Position numbers and translations under genes: made by a program. A DNA stretch of 14,144 nucleotides from CAZTAR01 sp043813895. Its GTDB lineage: Bacteria > Planctomycetota > Phycisphaerae > UBA1845 > UTPLA1. The DNA lies in contig JBDRKQ010000137.1 in NCBI GenBank assembly GCA_043813895.1, positions 1-14,144 on the forward strand, read 5' to 3'. Positions within the stretch are counted from its first letter, which is position 1. Each line of letters begins with the position of its first letter. Under the pieces are notes generated by a model. It was not told the DNA's origin. It did no database searches and saw only the letters and a list, made by a program, of their open reading frames with translations. This document shows, piece after piece, positions 1 through 6,952 of the stretch.

Positions 1-1324
1 GGACGCCCTTCTGCCCGGACGCCGCTGGCAACGCCTGTTTCCCCAAGCACTCCTGGAACTGTCTGGCGGTGTCTTCCAGCCAGGGCAAGTACACATTGCG
101 AACCGCTGCCCGGACGGCCGCCGTGTCCTCAGCCGACTTGACGGAAGCGAGTGCGCGCACGACAGCGTCGTCCGTCAGGTATCCAGACTCGGCATAGAGA
201 TTCGCCATCTCATCCGCAGACCATCCGCCCAGCGTCGTTCCCGAACCGTCTGCGAGGACCGCCAGGTGCTCCATCGCACCAGCCAGCGGGCACATGCCCA
301 GCCTCGCCCACACCCAGCCACGCCGAATACCGTGCTCGGCCTCCAATCCTGCGAGGCGTTCGCGCGCCTCGGCAGGCTTCATCGAACGGACGTCCAGCAG
401 CGCGGCCCGCAGCGAGTTCTCCATCGACTCGTTTTCGTCCGGCCAGGGTTCCTTGTCGAATGTCAGGCGGCCAATCGGCTTGGCCCGCCGCAGGAGGTCC
501 GGGATGGCAGGATACAGCGCCGGTGACTCGGCAAAGCGGTCCCACACTCCGAACCAAGCGTCCTTGCGCTCCCCGAGTTTCTCGCCGCCGACAAGCTCCC
601 CGTCGGCTTCGGGGTCAAAGCCGTACTCCTCCCGGCAGCGGTTGCGGAAGGCCGACCACTTCGCGTTGTCCCACTGGTCGCGCGTTCCCTCTGGGTCGCC
701 CAGCCACAACAGCATGTCGCGCGGTGTGTCGCCGATCATGAGTCGATCGAAGTCCTCGCCTTCGAGCCGCTTGCCGCGGAGGCGCGCCACCGGCGTCAGC
801 GCCAGTTGCGACAACGCACCGAGCAGCGACTGCACCGTCAGCTGATCCTCCGCCACATCCAACCCCAGCCCCCCGTCGTCACTCACCAGGAACGCCCGGA
901 CGGTCCAGTCCTTCCCGTTCTTCTGCGTCCAGACCGTCCCGCGATACTGAAGCTCGACCAGCGGCTTGAGTGCATCGGGGCATTCCTCGACCGCCCGGAG
1001 CGTCTGCCGGCTGACGCCCGGCATGTAGATCACCGGCACGACACTCTCCGGCCATGCAATCTGGGGGAACTTCTCGGCACGCACGACCGGCTCGATGACA
1101 CATCGCAACCAGATCGATGGGCCGGTTCGGGTTCCCAGGTCATATTCGCCCAGCGTCAATAGTTCGGGCATGAGCACCCGCAGTTGTTCGACCACCGGCC
1201 GCCACTGGCCGTCAGCGTCAGTCCACAGCACCGCCGCGGGCGCAACCACGTCGCCGGGGTTGTATCGTGCGGCATGTACCAGAGAGGCTTGCACCGATTC
1301 GAGGAGTGTCATCACATCCTTCAT
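1..1324 (-). CDS. pglZ: BREX phosphatase PglZ, probably type B (N-terminal 441 residues, cut by window edge)
   Basis: PglZ is the alkaline-phosphatase-superfamily component of BREX, needed for methylation and phage defence. I translated the minus strand from the ATG at 1324-1322; the frame stays open to base 1, giving 441 codons. The start reads MKDVMTLLESVQASLVHAAR, followed by VAPAAVLWTDADGQW (about residues 26-40) and RTGPSIWLRCVIE (about 65-77), which match my memory of the N-terminal region of type B PglZ proteins. The metal-binding phosphatase domain lies in the C-terminal half of this family and would be outside the window, so catalytic residues cannot be checked. A TAGGAG ribosome site precedes the start, and the ATG overlaps the TGA of the DUF4276 gene (ATGA), which implies translational coupling. 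Family assignment by recall, not by search; the position after pglX in a BREX operon supports it strongly. Confidence 0.85.
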   Translation of the reverse strand, partial: MKDVMTLLESVQASLVHAARYNPGDVVAPAAVLWTDADGQWRPVVEQLRVLMPELLTLGEYDLGTRTGPSIWLRCVIEPVVRAEKFPQIAWPESVVPVIYMPGVSRQTLRAVEECPDALKPLVELQYRGTVWTQKNGKDWTVRAFLVSDDGGLGLDVAEDQLTVQSLLGALSQLALTPVARLRGKRLEGEDFDRLMIGDTPRDMLLWLGDPEGTRDQWDNAKWSAFRNRCREEYGFDPEADGELVGGEKLGERKDAWFGVWDRFAESPALYPAIPDLLRRAKPIGRLTFDKEPWPDENESMENSLRAALLDVRSMKPAEARERLAGLEAEHGIRRGWVWARLGMCPLAGAMEHLAVLADGSGTTLGGWSADEMANLYAESGYLTDDAVVRALASVKSAEDTAAVRAAVRNVYLPWLEDTARQFQECLGKQALPAASGQKGV

Positions 1325-1956
1325 ACAGCGGCTCCTAGTGCCTTGCCTAGCGTCTGGAAGAGCCGATCGCACCACTCACAGTGTTTACGCACCTCACCGG
1401 GGTCCACCTTCTCTAGCAGCTTTGCCCCGTCCCGAATCTTCCGGTACTCCTTGGCCTTCGTATTCCTGGTGGCCTGCCCAAGCGCATTGTTGATGTCTGT
1501 CTTGGTGCGGGTCTCCGCCAGGTTCACAGCAGGAAGCTTCCCGCTGTCGAAATTGCCCCCATAGTGCTTCTTCAGTCCGGCAGGATCAGCCAGAAACCAC
1601 GTCTCCATGCACGCGACCATCATCTGGCACTTTTCATCATCCGCCCCCGCAGGTTGCGCCCAGCCATCGCCGGGACGGTTCAGCAGATGCGTCCACGGCC
1701 GAACCGTGATTGCCACCGGTTCTTCCGAATCCACCAGCAGAACGTTAAAGACCCCAGGCTCCTTCTCCAAGGCGTTCACAAAAGCGTCGTACGCCCGCTT
1801 CCGTCCGCCGCATGGAATCACACGCCAGTGGACGTGTTTCTCGCGAACCACATGCACGACCTGTCTAAGGAACGCTGACATGCCCCTGCGGAACGGCACC
1901 AATGTTTCGGAAGTGTCGCCGCCACCTTCGATGTAAATCGCAATGCTCTTGGTCAC
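1321..1956 (-). CDS. DUF4276 family protein, TOPRIM-like, partner of the adjacent ATPase
   Basis: A 211-residue protein that starts with GTG at 1956-1954; GGGAGG lies a few bases upstream and the start overlaps the TGA of the ATPase gene (GTGA). The N-terminus IYIEGGGD (residues 7-14) followed by LLVDSE (73-78) fits the E...DxD/E pattern of TOPRIM folds, and MVACMETWFLADP (113-125) is a motif I know from DUF4276 proteins. The family is commonly found beside AAA or ABC-type ATPases in defence islands. By analogy with OLD and PARIS systems it could be a metal-dependent nuclease or effector controlled by its ATPase partner; that activity is inference. No signal peptide or membrane segment is visible. 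It is followed by pglZ with an ATGA overlap, so the pair is inserted within the BREX operon without breaking coupling. Alternative: a regulator or structural partner without nuclease activity. Confidence 0.8.
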   Translation of the reverse strand: MTKSIAIYIEGGGDTSETLVPFRRGMSAFLRQVVHVVREKHVHWRVIPCGGRKRAYDAFVNALEKEPGVFNVLLVDSEEPVAITVRPWTHLLNRPGDGWAQPAGADDEKCQMMVACMETWFLADPAGLKKHYGGNFDSGKLPAVNLAETRTKTDINNALGQATRNTKAKEYRKIRDGAKLLEKVDPGEVRKHCEWCDRLFQTLGKALGAAV

Positions 1957-3161
1957 GGGTTGCCTCCCACCTTACCCAGGCGCCAGACCTCGCCTAGTCG
2001 ATACTTCTCGAGCCAGAAGGCGAGTTTCTCGGCCTCCAGCCGCTGGAGCGTCGTGCCATTCTCGAGATAGTCGCACACCAGAACCGATTCGGCGTGTTCC
2101 GTCAGCTCGGACACCAGCACGTCCGAATGCGTCGTCACGATCAGTTGCGTCTTCTCCGAGGCTTCCACGAGCAGCTCTGCAAGCAGCGACATTGCATCCG
2201 GGTGCAGCCCAAGCTCGGGTTCCTCGATGCAGATCAGCGACGCCGATTCAGGGTTGAGCAGAATGGCCAATAGCGCCAGGAATCGCAGCGTGCCGTCCGA
2301 CAACCGCGTCGCCGGCACGGGCGCGCTCAGCCCGTCCTCATGCAGGTACACCTGCACCGAGCCGGCCGATACCTTGGTGCTCAGCCGCTTGTATCGAGGC
2401 AGAAACTTCCCCATCAGCTCGTTGAAGCGAGTCCACGCAGCGCGATGCTCCAAGTCGTTGAGCACCAGACCCAGATTCACGAGCTGAGGCAGCAGCACGT
2501 CCGTGGGCAGGTTAGCCGGCTGCGGCGAGCGGAGTGCAGCCGAGCGCCCGAACCCCCACTCCCGGAAGATTTGGATGCTCTTGAATCGTAGCCCCGCCGT
2601 GGTGACCTCGGGGTAAAGCTCAAGATCCTTCTTCTGTGACAAGATCGACTGCTGTGGGTCGATGTTCTCGCGCTTCAGTGTCCGCTGCTTGTATTTGCGT
2701 TGCGTAACCTCGTGGGCAATGGTCTGGACCATGTTGATGGCGGGACGCCCATGCTGAAAGCGGTAGTAGAAGCGCACGTCTTGAGCATGTGGGTCGGCCT
2801 TCTGCACTTCCTCCAGCACCTCATCCACGATCTCCAGCCGTCCGCCGCTGTCTGTGAACTCGATGCCGTACCGCAGCTCTGGTGTGCCGTTCACAGGCGA
2901 CAGTTTGGTCTCGATCCGAGCGGTCGAGGCGCCCGTATCACCGTGCCAGATCCAGTCGTTCGGCAGGCCGCCTAGCCGGATGACGTTGCTGAAATCCGCG
3001 GGCGTCGCGTGCAACAGTTCCACGGCCTCGATGAGATTGGACTTGCCCACACCGTTCGGACCGATCAGCACGTTCAGGTTCGTCAGTTCGACCGGCTGGC
3101 TCTCCGGTCCAAAGGACAGGAAGCCCTTCAATTGGAGGTCGTTCAGAAGCTTGTTGCTCAT
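1953..3161 (-). CDS. AAA (ABC/OLD/RecF-like) ATPase, sensor partner of DUF4276 protein
   Basis: A 402-residue soluble ATPase. It has a RecF/SMC-like start (LKGFLSFGP, 11-19), Walker A GPNGVGKSN (34-42), an ABC-signature-like RLSDGTLRFLAL (286-297), Walker B LICIEEPELGLHP (309-321) with catalytic glutamates, and an H-switch IVTTHSDVL (341-349). The about 240 residues between Walker A and the signature form the variable insert, which in this class often carries the sensing or dimer function; I see no coiled coil long enough for SMC. The ATG at 3161 overlaps the pglX TGA (ATGA) and has GAAAGGG upstream. The gene is coupled to the DUF4276 gene by a GTGA overlap. Such pairs resemble OLD-family and PARIS (AriA/AriB) modules, where the ATPase detects a phage trigger and releases a TOPRIM effector. 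The family call is firm; the anti-phage trigger is not known from sequence. Confidence 0.88.
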   Translation of the reverse strand: MSNKLLNDLQLKGFLSFGPESQPVELTNLNVLIGPNGVGKSNLIEAVELLHATPADFSNVIRLGGLPNDWIWHGDTGASTARIETKLSPVNGTPELRYGIEFTDSGGRLEIVDEVLEEVQKADPHAQDVRFYYRFQHGRPAINMVQTIAHEVTQRKYKQRTLKRENIDPQQSILSQKKDLELYPEVTTAGLRFKSIQIFREWGFGRSAALRSPQPANLPTDVLLPQLVNLGLVLNDLEHRAAWTRFNELMGKFLPRYKRLSTKVSAGSVQVYLHEDGLSAPVPATRLSDGTLRFLALLAILLNPESASLICIEEPELGLHPDAMSLLAELLVEASEKTQLIVTTHSDVLVSELTEHAESVLVCDYLENGTTLQRLEAEKLAFWLEKYRLGEVWRLGKVGGNP

Positions 3162-6100
3162 GGCTTGCCCTTTCTCGCGGCCCGCGCCGCTTGTTTGGCC
3201 TTGTTCGTATAGTGGCAGTCGTTCCAGCGGTTGCCGTCGAAGGCCTTGCCGCCGGCGAAATCCTCGGTCTTCTCATCCCAAGCCCAGAACCACGGGAACT
3301 CGGCTTTGGGGCGCTCGGGTTCTTTGCCGCGGTCCTTGTCCCACTTGACCTTGGGCTTCCAGCGGAGCACGCCCGCGCCTTTGCGGCCGGCCGGCAGGTC
3401 GCTCGCCAGGAAGGGGCGGATGTTCATGCGTACGCCGTCGTTGATGTCCGGTTCCCAACCGATGGGCTGCTCGTGCAGAGGCTTCCAGCGGACGAAGATG
3501 TCGAACGGCGGCTCGCCTTCGAGGATTGCCTCCAGCCGCTTCTGGAGCTCCAGCGCCGCGGCCAGACGGTCTTCTGCGCCGCCTTCGCCGCGCTTCACTT
3601 CGTCCCTCTGCCGACTGATCCACCAGCCCAGGTAGGAGTATGTCAGCGATTCGAGCAGCTTCCGGCCCTTGCCGCCTCCTTCGCAGAGCTTGTGATAGTT
3701 GACCAGAGCGTGGAACCCGTCGCGCTTGCGGCCGTCCCAGATGTGCCAGACGAACGGCCTGTGGTGGAAGAGCTCACAGTGCTCCTGGAAGAAGTCATTC
3801 CGGAGCCAGTCGTCCAGATCACCCTCCGGCTCAAGATCACAAGCGTCAAGAAGATGGAGCAGTCTCTCCGCCGCCGGCTCTTCACCGCGGACGGAGGGAA
3901 TGCAAACGATGCCGTCTTTGTCGGCGAACTTGGCCAGCTCGTCGCACTGTTTGACCAGGGCCCGCGCCCGCTTGCTCAGGCGCATCTTGTCGTCGAGTTC
4001 CGCAGGCCAGCGGTAGCCCAATAGCCGCGCCACGGCGACCTGGAGCGGGGCGGTCGATTCCTTCGGCCGGCCGTGGAAGAGCCACTGCGTTGGGTCGTCG
4101 CTCTCAGGCTCGGGCAGACCGTCGGGGTACTTCTTCGCCGCGACCTTCTGCCAGTGGGCGAGGTCAAAGGGAACTTTGCCGAACGAACTCTCTGTGACCG
4201 ACAGTGCTTGATCCACGCCACGAACGTGAGCGGAAAAGTCCCCATCTGTGACAAACGCATAGATCGCCGGCAAGTTCGACGGTGTGTCCGGTATCAGGGC
4301 AGCCAACGTGCAGTCAAAAATCGAACCGACGTAAGCGCATCGGGGAATCGCCGCTGTCACTGCAATGGCGACTCCATCCTTACCCCAAGCGCCCTGACCA
4401 CAAACACGCGCTTGGGGGGAGCGTGCTAGCTTCCCCTGTCCGTCTTCCCATCGAAGCAGGCTATGACAACCGCTAAACCCATCGGCATGGCCTGGGGCCA
4501 TGTGGTAGAAGGCCCACGGGTCTGCCTGATTGCTGGGCACTTCCCACATGCGAACGACGTATGTGCTGGCGTCTGCCGTTCCTATGCCCTGATAGGTGTG
4601 CGAGAAGTCGCCAAGCCGTGTCTTGATCTTGGTCTGTGTCAACGTGATGGTCGCATCCGGGTTTGCCAATTGCTCCGCCTGTGGCACAAGGCTAATGGCG
4701 TCCGGTGCCCGGCCCGCAAGCACGGCAGCCTTCTCTGAGGGCTGTGCGACCACAGAAGCGTCTATTCCCACCATGCGATGGCCTGGCACCGGCTTCTTGG
4801 CTGTGAGCACAGGCAAGCCGACATTCACCACGTGACCGCTGATCCCTTCAAAAGCCCCAGGACCTAAGCGTACGACAATGTTCCACTCGTAGCGTTTCAG
4901 CATGTTCTGCCGCAGGTACTTGTAGGTCGGAAGGAAGAACCAGTTTTGCGGAGTGACCAATGCGCTCGCCCCGGCGGAAGAGTTGAACTGTAAGCATCGC
5001 TCCACAAACGCTGTCGCCAAGTCGCGCTTGCCGTCGCTGTGGTGCTTCTCTAGGTATGCCTTGAGAACTTCGTCCTGCTTTCCCCGGCCCAGGTACGGCA
5101 CATTCGTAATCACGAGAGCGTACTCGCCAGCCAGCAGATCCGCGGCCTTGACCATGCCGGCGGCGGCAATGGCGCGCTCGTGGGTTTCGTCGTCGGCCTT
5201 CTCAGCCTTGAGAACCGCCGCCAGGTACGGCTGGATCATGTCGTACCCGGCCATGTACATGTCGGACGGAAGATTGGCGGGGTCGATGAGCGATCCCAGC
5301 GTCGGCGCCTGCGAGAAGAGCCGGTGCAGGTTCAGTAGCCCGTTCCTGATCGCCTCGCGCCCGCCCGTGCGCATGGGGATGCCCGATTGCTCGGCGAGAT
5401 TGAGCCATTGTTCCTCAGTGCCCTGCGGCCCGATGCCGGTGCAGGCGATGTGCACGTCCGGCAGCGGCCGGTAGCCGCCGGCTTTGGGGTAGGTCCAGGC
5501 TGCGAACGCCAAGGCGAAAGCGGCGATCTGGCAGCACCGCTCGTCAATCTCCAACCCGTGCAGGTTGTCACGCAGAACAGCATCGACGGCCTCGGCGGTG
5601 GTCAAGCCTTCCTCGGCCATGCGGATCGGCACAAGGTGCTGTAGAGATGCAACCAGGAAATGGCCTGACCCGCAGCAAGGGTCGAGGACTTTCAGTTGGG
5701 CTGCTGTCTTCGGCCAGCCGTCAAACGTGCCGGCAGCGGGACGCCAATACTGCTTCTGCTCCGGAGAATCGGGGACAGGCACGTGTCCGGGCTCCGCCCT
5801 GCGCTTGAGCCAGTCCCCATTCTCCTCGCGGACGAAGCGCAAGTAGTCCCACGTCACGCCGGGCAGGGCGAGCTTAACGCGGAGTTCGTCTTCGGTCTTC
5901 GCCGCCGCGGCGTCTTTGGGCGAGAGCTTCCGGCCGGCCCACCACGCCCCAAGCGTGTTGTGCAGCAGGAACTCCACCATGTACGGTTCGGTGAAGAGCT
6001 GTGTCACCGCAGAGATTTCGTCCGCCCCGATCTTGACCTCGGAACGGTTGACCTCATCCTTCTTCTTCGACTGCCAGAACTGGTAAACCCACCCCAGCGC

Positions 6101-6700
6101 GTCGGAGGCGGTGAAGACCGCGTGAGGCAGCGAGTCGAGCAGCCGTTCGAGCTCGATCCGGTGCTCGGTCGCGAAGGAGACCTGGAGCAGGGGGTCGTCG
6201 GGCCGGAAGATTGCGGGCAGCATCCGTTGGGCGCACCGGGAGGCGAAGACCCACACGTCCACGCCGTCTTCCTTGGCCAGTTCCTCGGCCTCGGCCAGGC
6301 TGATGGCCATGTTCTCCTGTGGCTCGATCAAGAGGCCGTTCTCGGCCAGGAATCGGGCGAAGAGCATCCGGTGCCAGTGCTCGTAGGCACACTCCTGGAC
6401 GAGGTGGGCGATGTCCATCGCACCTCTGCGGGGTGCGCTTCCGGGGACAGGATGCGGTTCTTCCGCTTCCGCGGAAGACTTCCGCATCCTGTCCCCGATC
6501 GCTCTATCGCCAAGTTGGCGCGCCCGAGCACGGAGGTGATTGCGCAGTTCCTGCTGCTGTTTGGACATATGCGGGTAGAACTTCGGCTCGTGGACGGCCA
6601 ACGTTTCCAAAGCAGCGCGTGCGCCGCCCTCAGCCACGTCACGCGCGTCAATGACCACGCGCTCCAGTTTGTTCCGTAGATCGCTTGCGAGTGTGGGCAT
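3158..6700 (-). CDS. pglX: BREX adenine-specific DNA methyltransferase PglX
   Basis: A 1180-residue N6-adenine methyltransferase that marks host DNA for BREX discrimination. SAM-binding motif I is LDPCCGSGHF (339-348), an acidic turn follows at GLEIDER (382-388), and the catalytic motif IV is TNVPY (532-536), with Val where NPPY is usual. The region before motif I (about 100-255, with YEHWHRMLFARFLAEN and KKKDEVN) is typical of this PglX branch. Residues about 600-845 are likely target recognition; the C-terminal third is helical. The ATG at 6700 follows GGGGAAGG. Oddities: a palindromic element encodes residues about 69-87, widening a linker that I recall as shorter in relatives, and a related 10-mer encodes residues 308-310. 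The stop overlaps the ATPase start, and the gene lies 3 nt after a small ORF in the same frame. Functional call is firm; the recognised DNA site cannot be read from sequence. Confidence 0.95.
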   Translation of the reverse strand: MPTLASDLRNKLERVVIDARDVAEGGARAALETLAVHEPKFYPHMSKQQQELRNHLRARARQLGDRAIGDRMRKSSAEAEEPHPVPGSAPRRGAMDIAHLVQECAYEHWHRMLFARFLAENGLLIEPQENMAISLAEAEELAKEDGVDVWVFASRCAQRMLPAIFRPDDPLLQVSFATEHRIELERLLDSLPHAVFTASDALGWVYQFWQSKKKDEVNRSEVKIGADEISAVTQLFTEPYMVEFLLHNTLGAWWAGRKLSPKDAAAAKTEDELRVKLALPGVTWDYLRFVREENGDWLKRRAEPGHVPVPDSPEQKQYWRPAAGTFDGWPKTAAQLKVLDPCCGSGHFLVASLQHLVPIRMAEEGLTTAEAVDAVLRDNLHGLEIDERCCQIAAFALAFAAWTYPKAGGYRPLPDVHIACTGIGPQGTEEQWLNLAEQSGIPMRTGGREAIRNGLLNLHRLFSQAPTLGSLIDPANLPSDMYMAGYDMIQPYLAAVLKAEKADDETHERAIAAAGMVKAADLLAGEYALVITNVPYLGRGKQDEVLKAYLEKHHSDGKRDLATAFVERCLQFNSSAGASALVTPQNWFFLPTYKYLRQNMLKRYEWNIVVRLGPGAFEGISGHVVNVGLPVLTAKKPVPGHRMVGIDASVVAQPSEKAAVLAGRAPDAISLVPQAEQLANPDATITLTQTKIKTRLGDFSHTYQGIGTADASTYVVRMWEVPSNQADPWAFYHMAPGHADGFSGCHSLLRWEDGQGKLARSPQARVCGQGAWGKDGVAIAVTAAIPRCAYVGSIFDCTLAALIPDTPSNLPAIYAFVTDGDFSAHVRGVDQALSVTESSFGKVPFDLAHWQKVAAKKYPDGLPEPESDDPTQWLFHGRPKESTAPLQVAVARLLGYRWPAELDDKMRLSKRARALVKQCDELAKFADKDGIVCIPSVRGEEPAAERLLHLLDACDLEPEGDLDDWLRNDFFQEHCELFHHRPFVWHIWDGRKRDGFHALVNYHKLCEGGGKGRKLLESLTYSYLGWWISRQRDEVKRGEGGAEDRLAAALELQKRLEAILEGEPPFDIFVRWKPLHEQPIGWEPDINDGVRMNIRPFLASDLPAGRKGAGVLRWKPKVKWDKDRGKEPERPKAEFPWFWAWDEKTEDFAGGKAFDGNRWNDCHYTNKAKQAARAARKGKP
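5770..5790. repeat. Possible second, partial copy of the GGGGACAGG motif in pglX
   Basis: The 10-mer CGGGGACAGG, identical to the outer end of the palindrome at 6442, recurs at 5770-5779. It is followed by GCACGTGTCCGG, so GGACA and TGTCC make a 5-bp hairpin arm. It also falls in a linker, PglX residues about 300-312, between FVREENGDW and the conserved RPAAGTFDGWP. Ten matching bases in GC-rich DNA can occur by chance, so this is tentative. Confidence 0.35.
6442..6497. repeat. 56-bp palindromic (REP-like) element inside pglX
   Basis: Two perfect 16-nt inverted arms, CGGGGACAGGATGCGG at 6442-6457 and its reverse complement at 6482-6497, enclose 24 nt that contain a second perfect palindrome, CTTCCGCGGAAG (6466-6477). 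The whole unit can fold as a nested hairpin. It lies in coding sequence for PglX residues about 69-87 without breaking the frame. Its position, between the conserved RQLGD (61-65) and the HLV-ECAYEHWH block (99-110), is a linker. Shape and motif resemble REP or REP-like mobile palindromes; no flanking duplication is evident. Confidence 0.8.
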
Positions 6701-6703
6701 TGG

Positions 6704-6952
6704 TCAGCACCTTCCCCATCGGCGGCCCGGCGCGGCGTCACATGGCGCATCATATCCTGCAATACGCATGTCGTTGCGAATAAAGACGTTATGACGACTT
6801 GGCCAACGCTGGGCATCTGGCCAGTTACATGCTGCTACATATCCACGACGCCGTAACCAGTGTCGTTCCAAGGTCTTATGGGCAAGCACCCATTCGCCAT
6901 GGCGATCCCAGTTACATGCCGCTACGTGGGGATCACGCCCAGAAAGGCACAT
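6704..6952 (-). CDS. Putative small 82-residue tandem-repeat protein between the AlbA_2 gene and pglX
   Basis: No family recognised. The ATG at 6952-6950 has AAGGAG at 6965-6960, 7 nt upstream. It overlaps the end of the AlbA_2 gene by 20 nt and stops (TGA 6706-6704) 3 nt before the pglX ATG, in the same frame. The protein has three units of a 29-residue repeat: residues 9-37, 38-66 and a short third, 67-82. The first two share VAACNW, then W13, H17, R22, R26 and G29; the third keeps Y1, A3, C5 and W13. Codons for shared residues differ at silent positions (GCG/GCA, CGA/CGC, CGG/CGT), which suggests selection on protein. It is basic and rich in Trp, His and Cys, with no signal peptide or membrane segment. 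Caution: the ribosome site also encodes Lys-Glu of the upstream gene, and a decayed longer gene is possible. Confidence 0.5.
   Translation of the reverse strand: MCLSGRDPHVAACNWDRHGEWVLAHKTLERHWLRRRGYVAACNWPDAQRWPSRHNVFIRNDMRIAGYDAPCDAAPGRRWGRC
6707..6928 (-). repeat. Three 87-nt tandem units (third truncated)
   Basis: Units occupy 6928-6842, 6841-6755 and 6754-6707. The first 20 nt of units one and two (6927-6908 and 6840-6821) match at 18 positions; the rest has diverged at DNA level but keeps several encoded residues. The 87-nt period equals 29 codons. Unit one also contains the 12-nt palindrome TCGCCATGGCGA (6894-6905). Confidence 0.6.

Noticed and set aside
151..845. Overlapping plus-strand frames at the left end
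   Set aside because: Arg/Pro/Ser-rich shadow frames opposite the continuous pglZ reading.
5696..6679. Plus-strand frame of 327 codons opposite pglX
   Set aside because: Antisense shadow caused by high GC3; no family motifs, while the minus strand encodes clear PglX blocks.
6700..6800. Separate promoter for pglX (TATGAT near 6750)
   Set aside because: No acceptable -35 box at 16-18 nt, and the region is better explained as the small repeat ORF.
6707..6928. CRISPR array
   Set aside because: Only two or three units, 87-nt period, diverged repeats with no unique spacer pattern; period equals whole codons.
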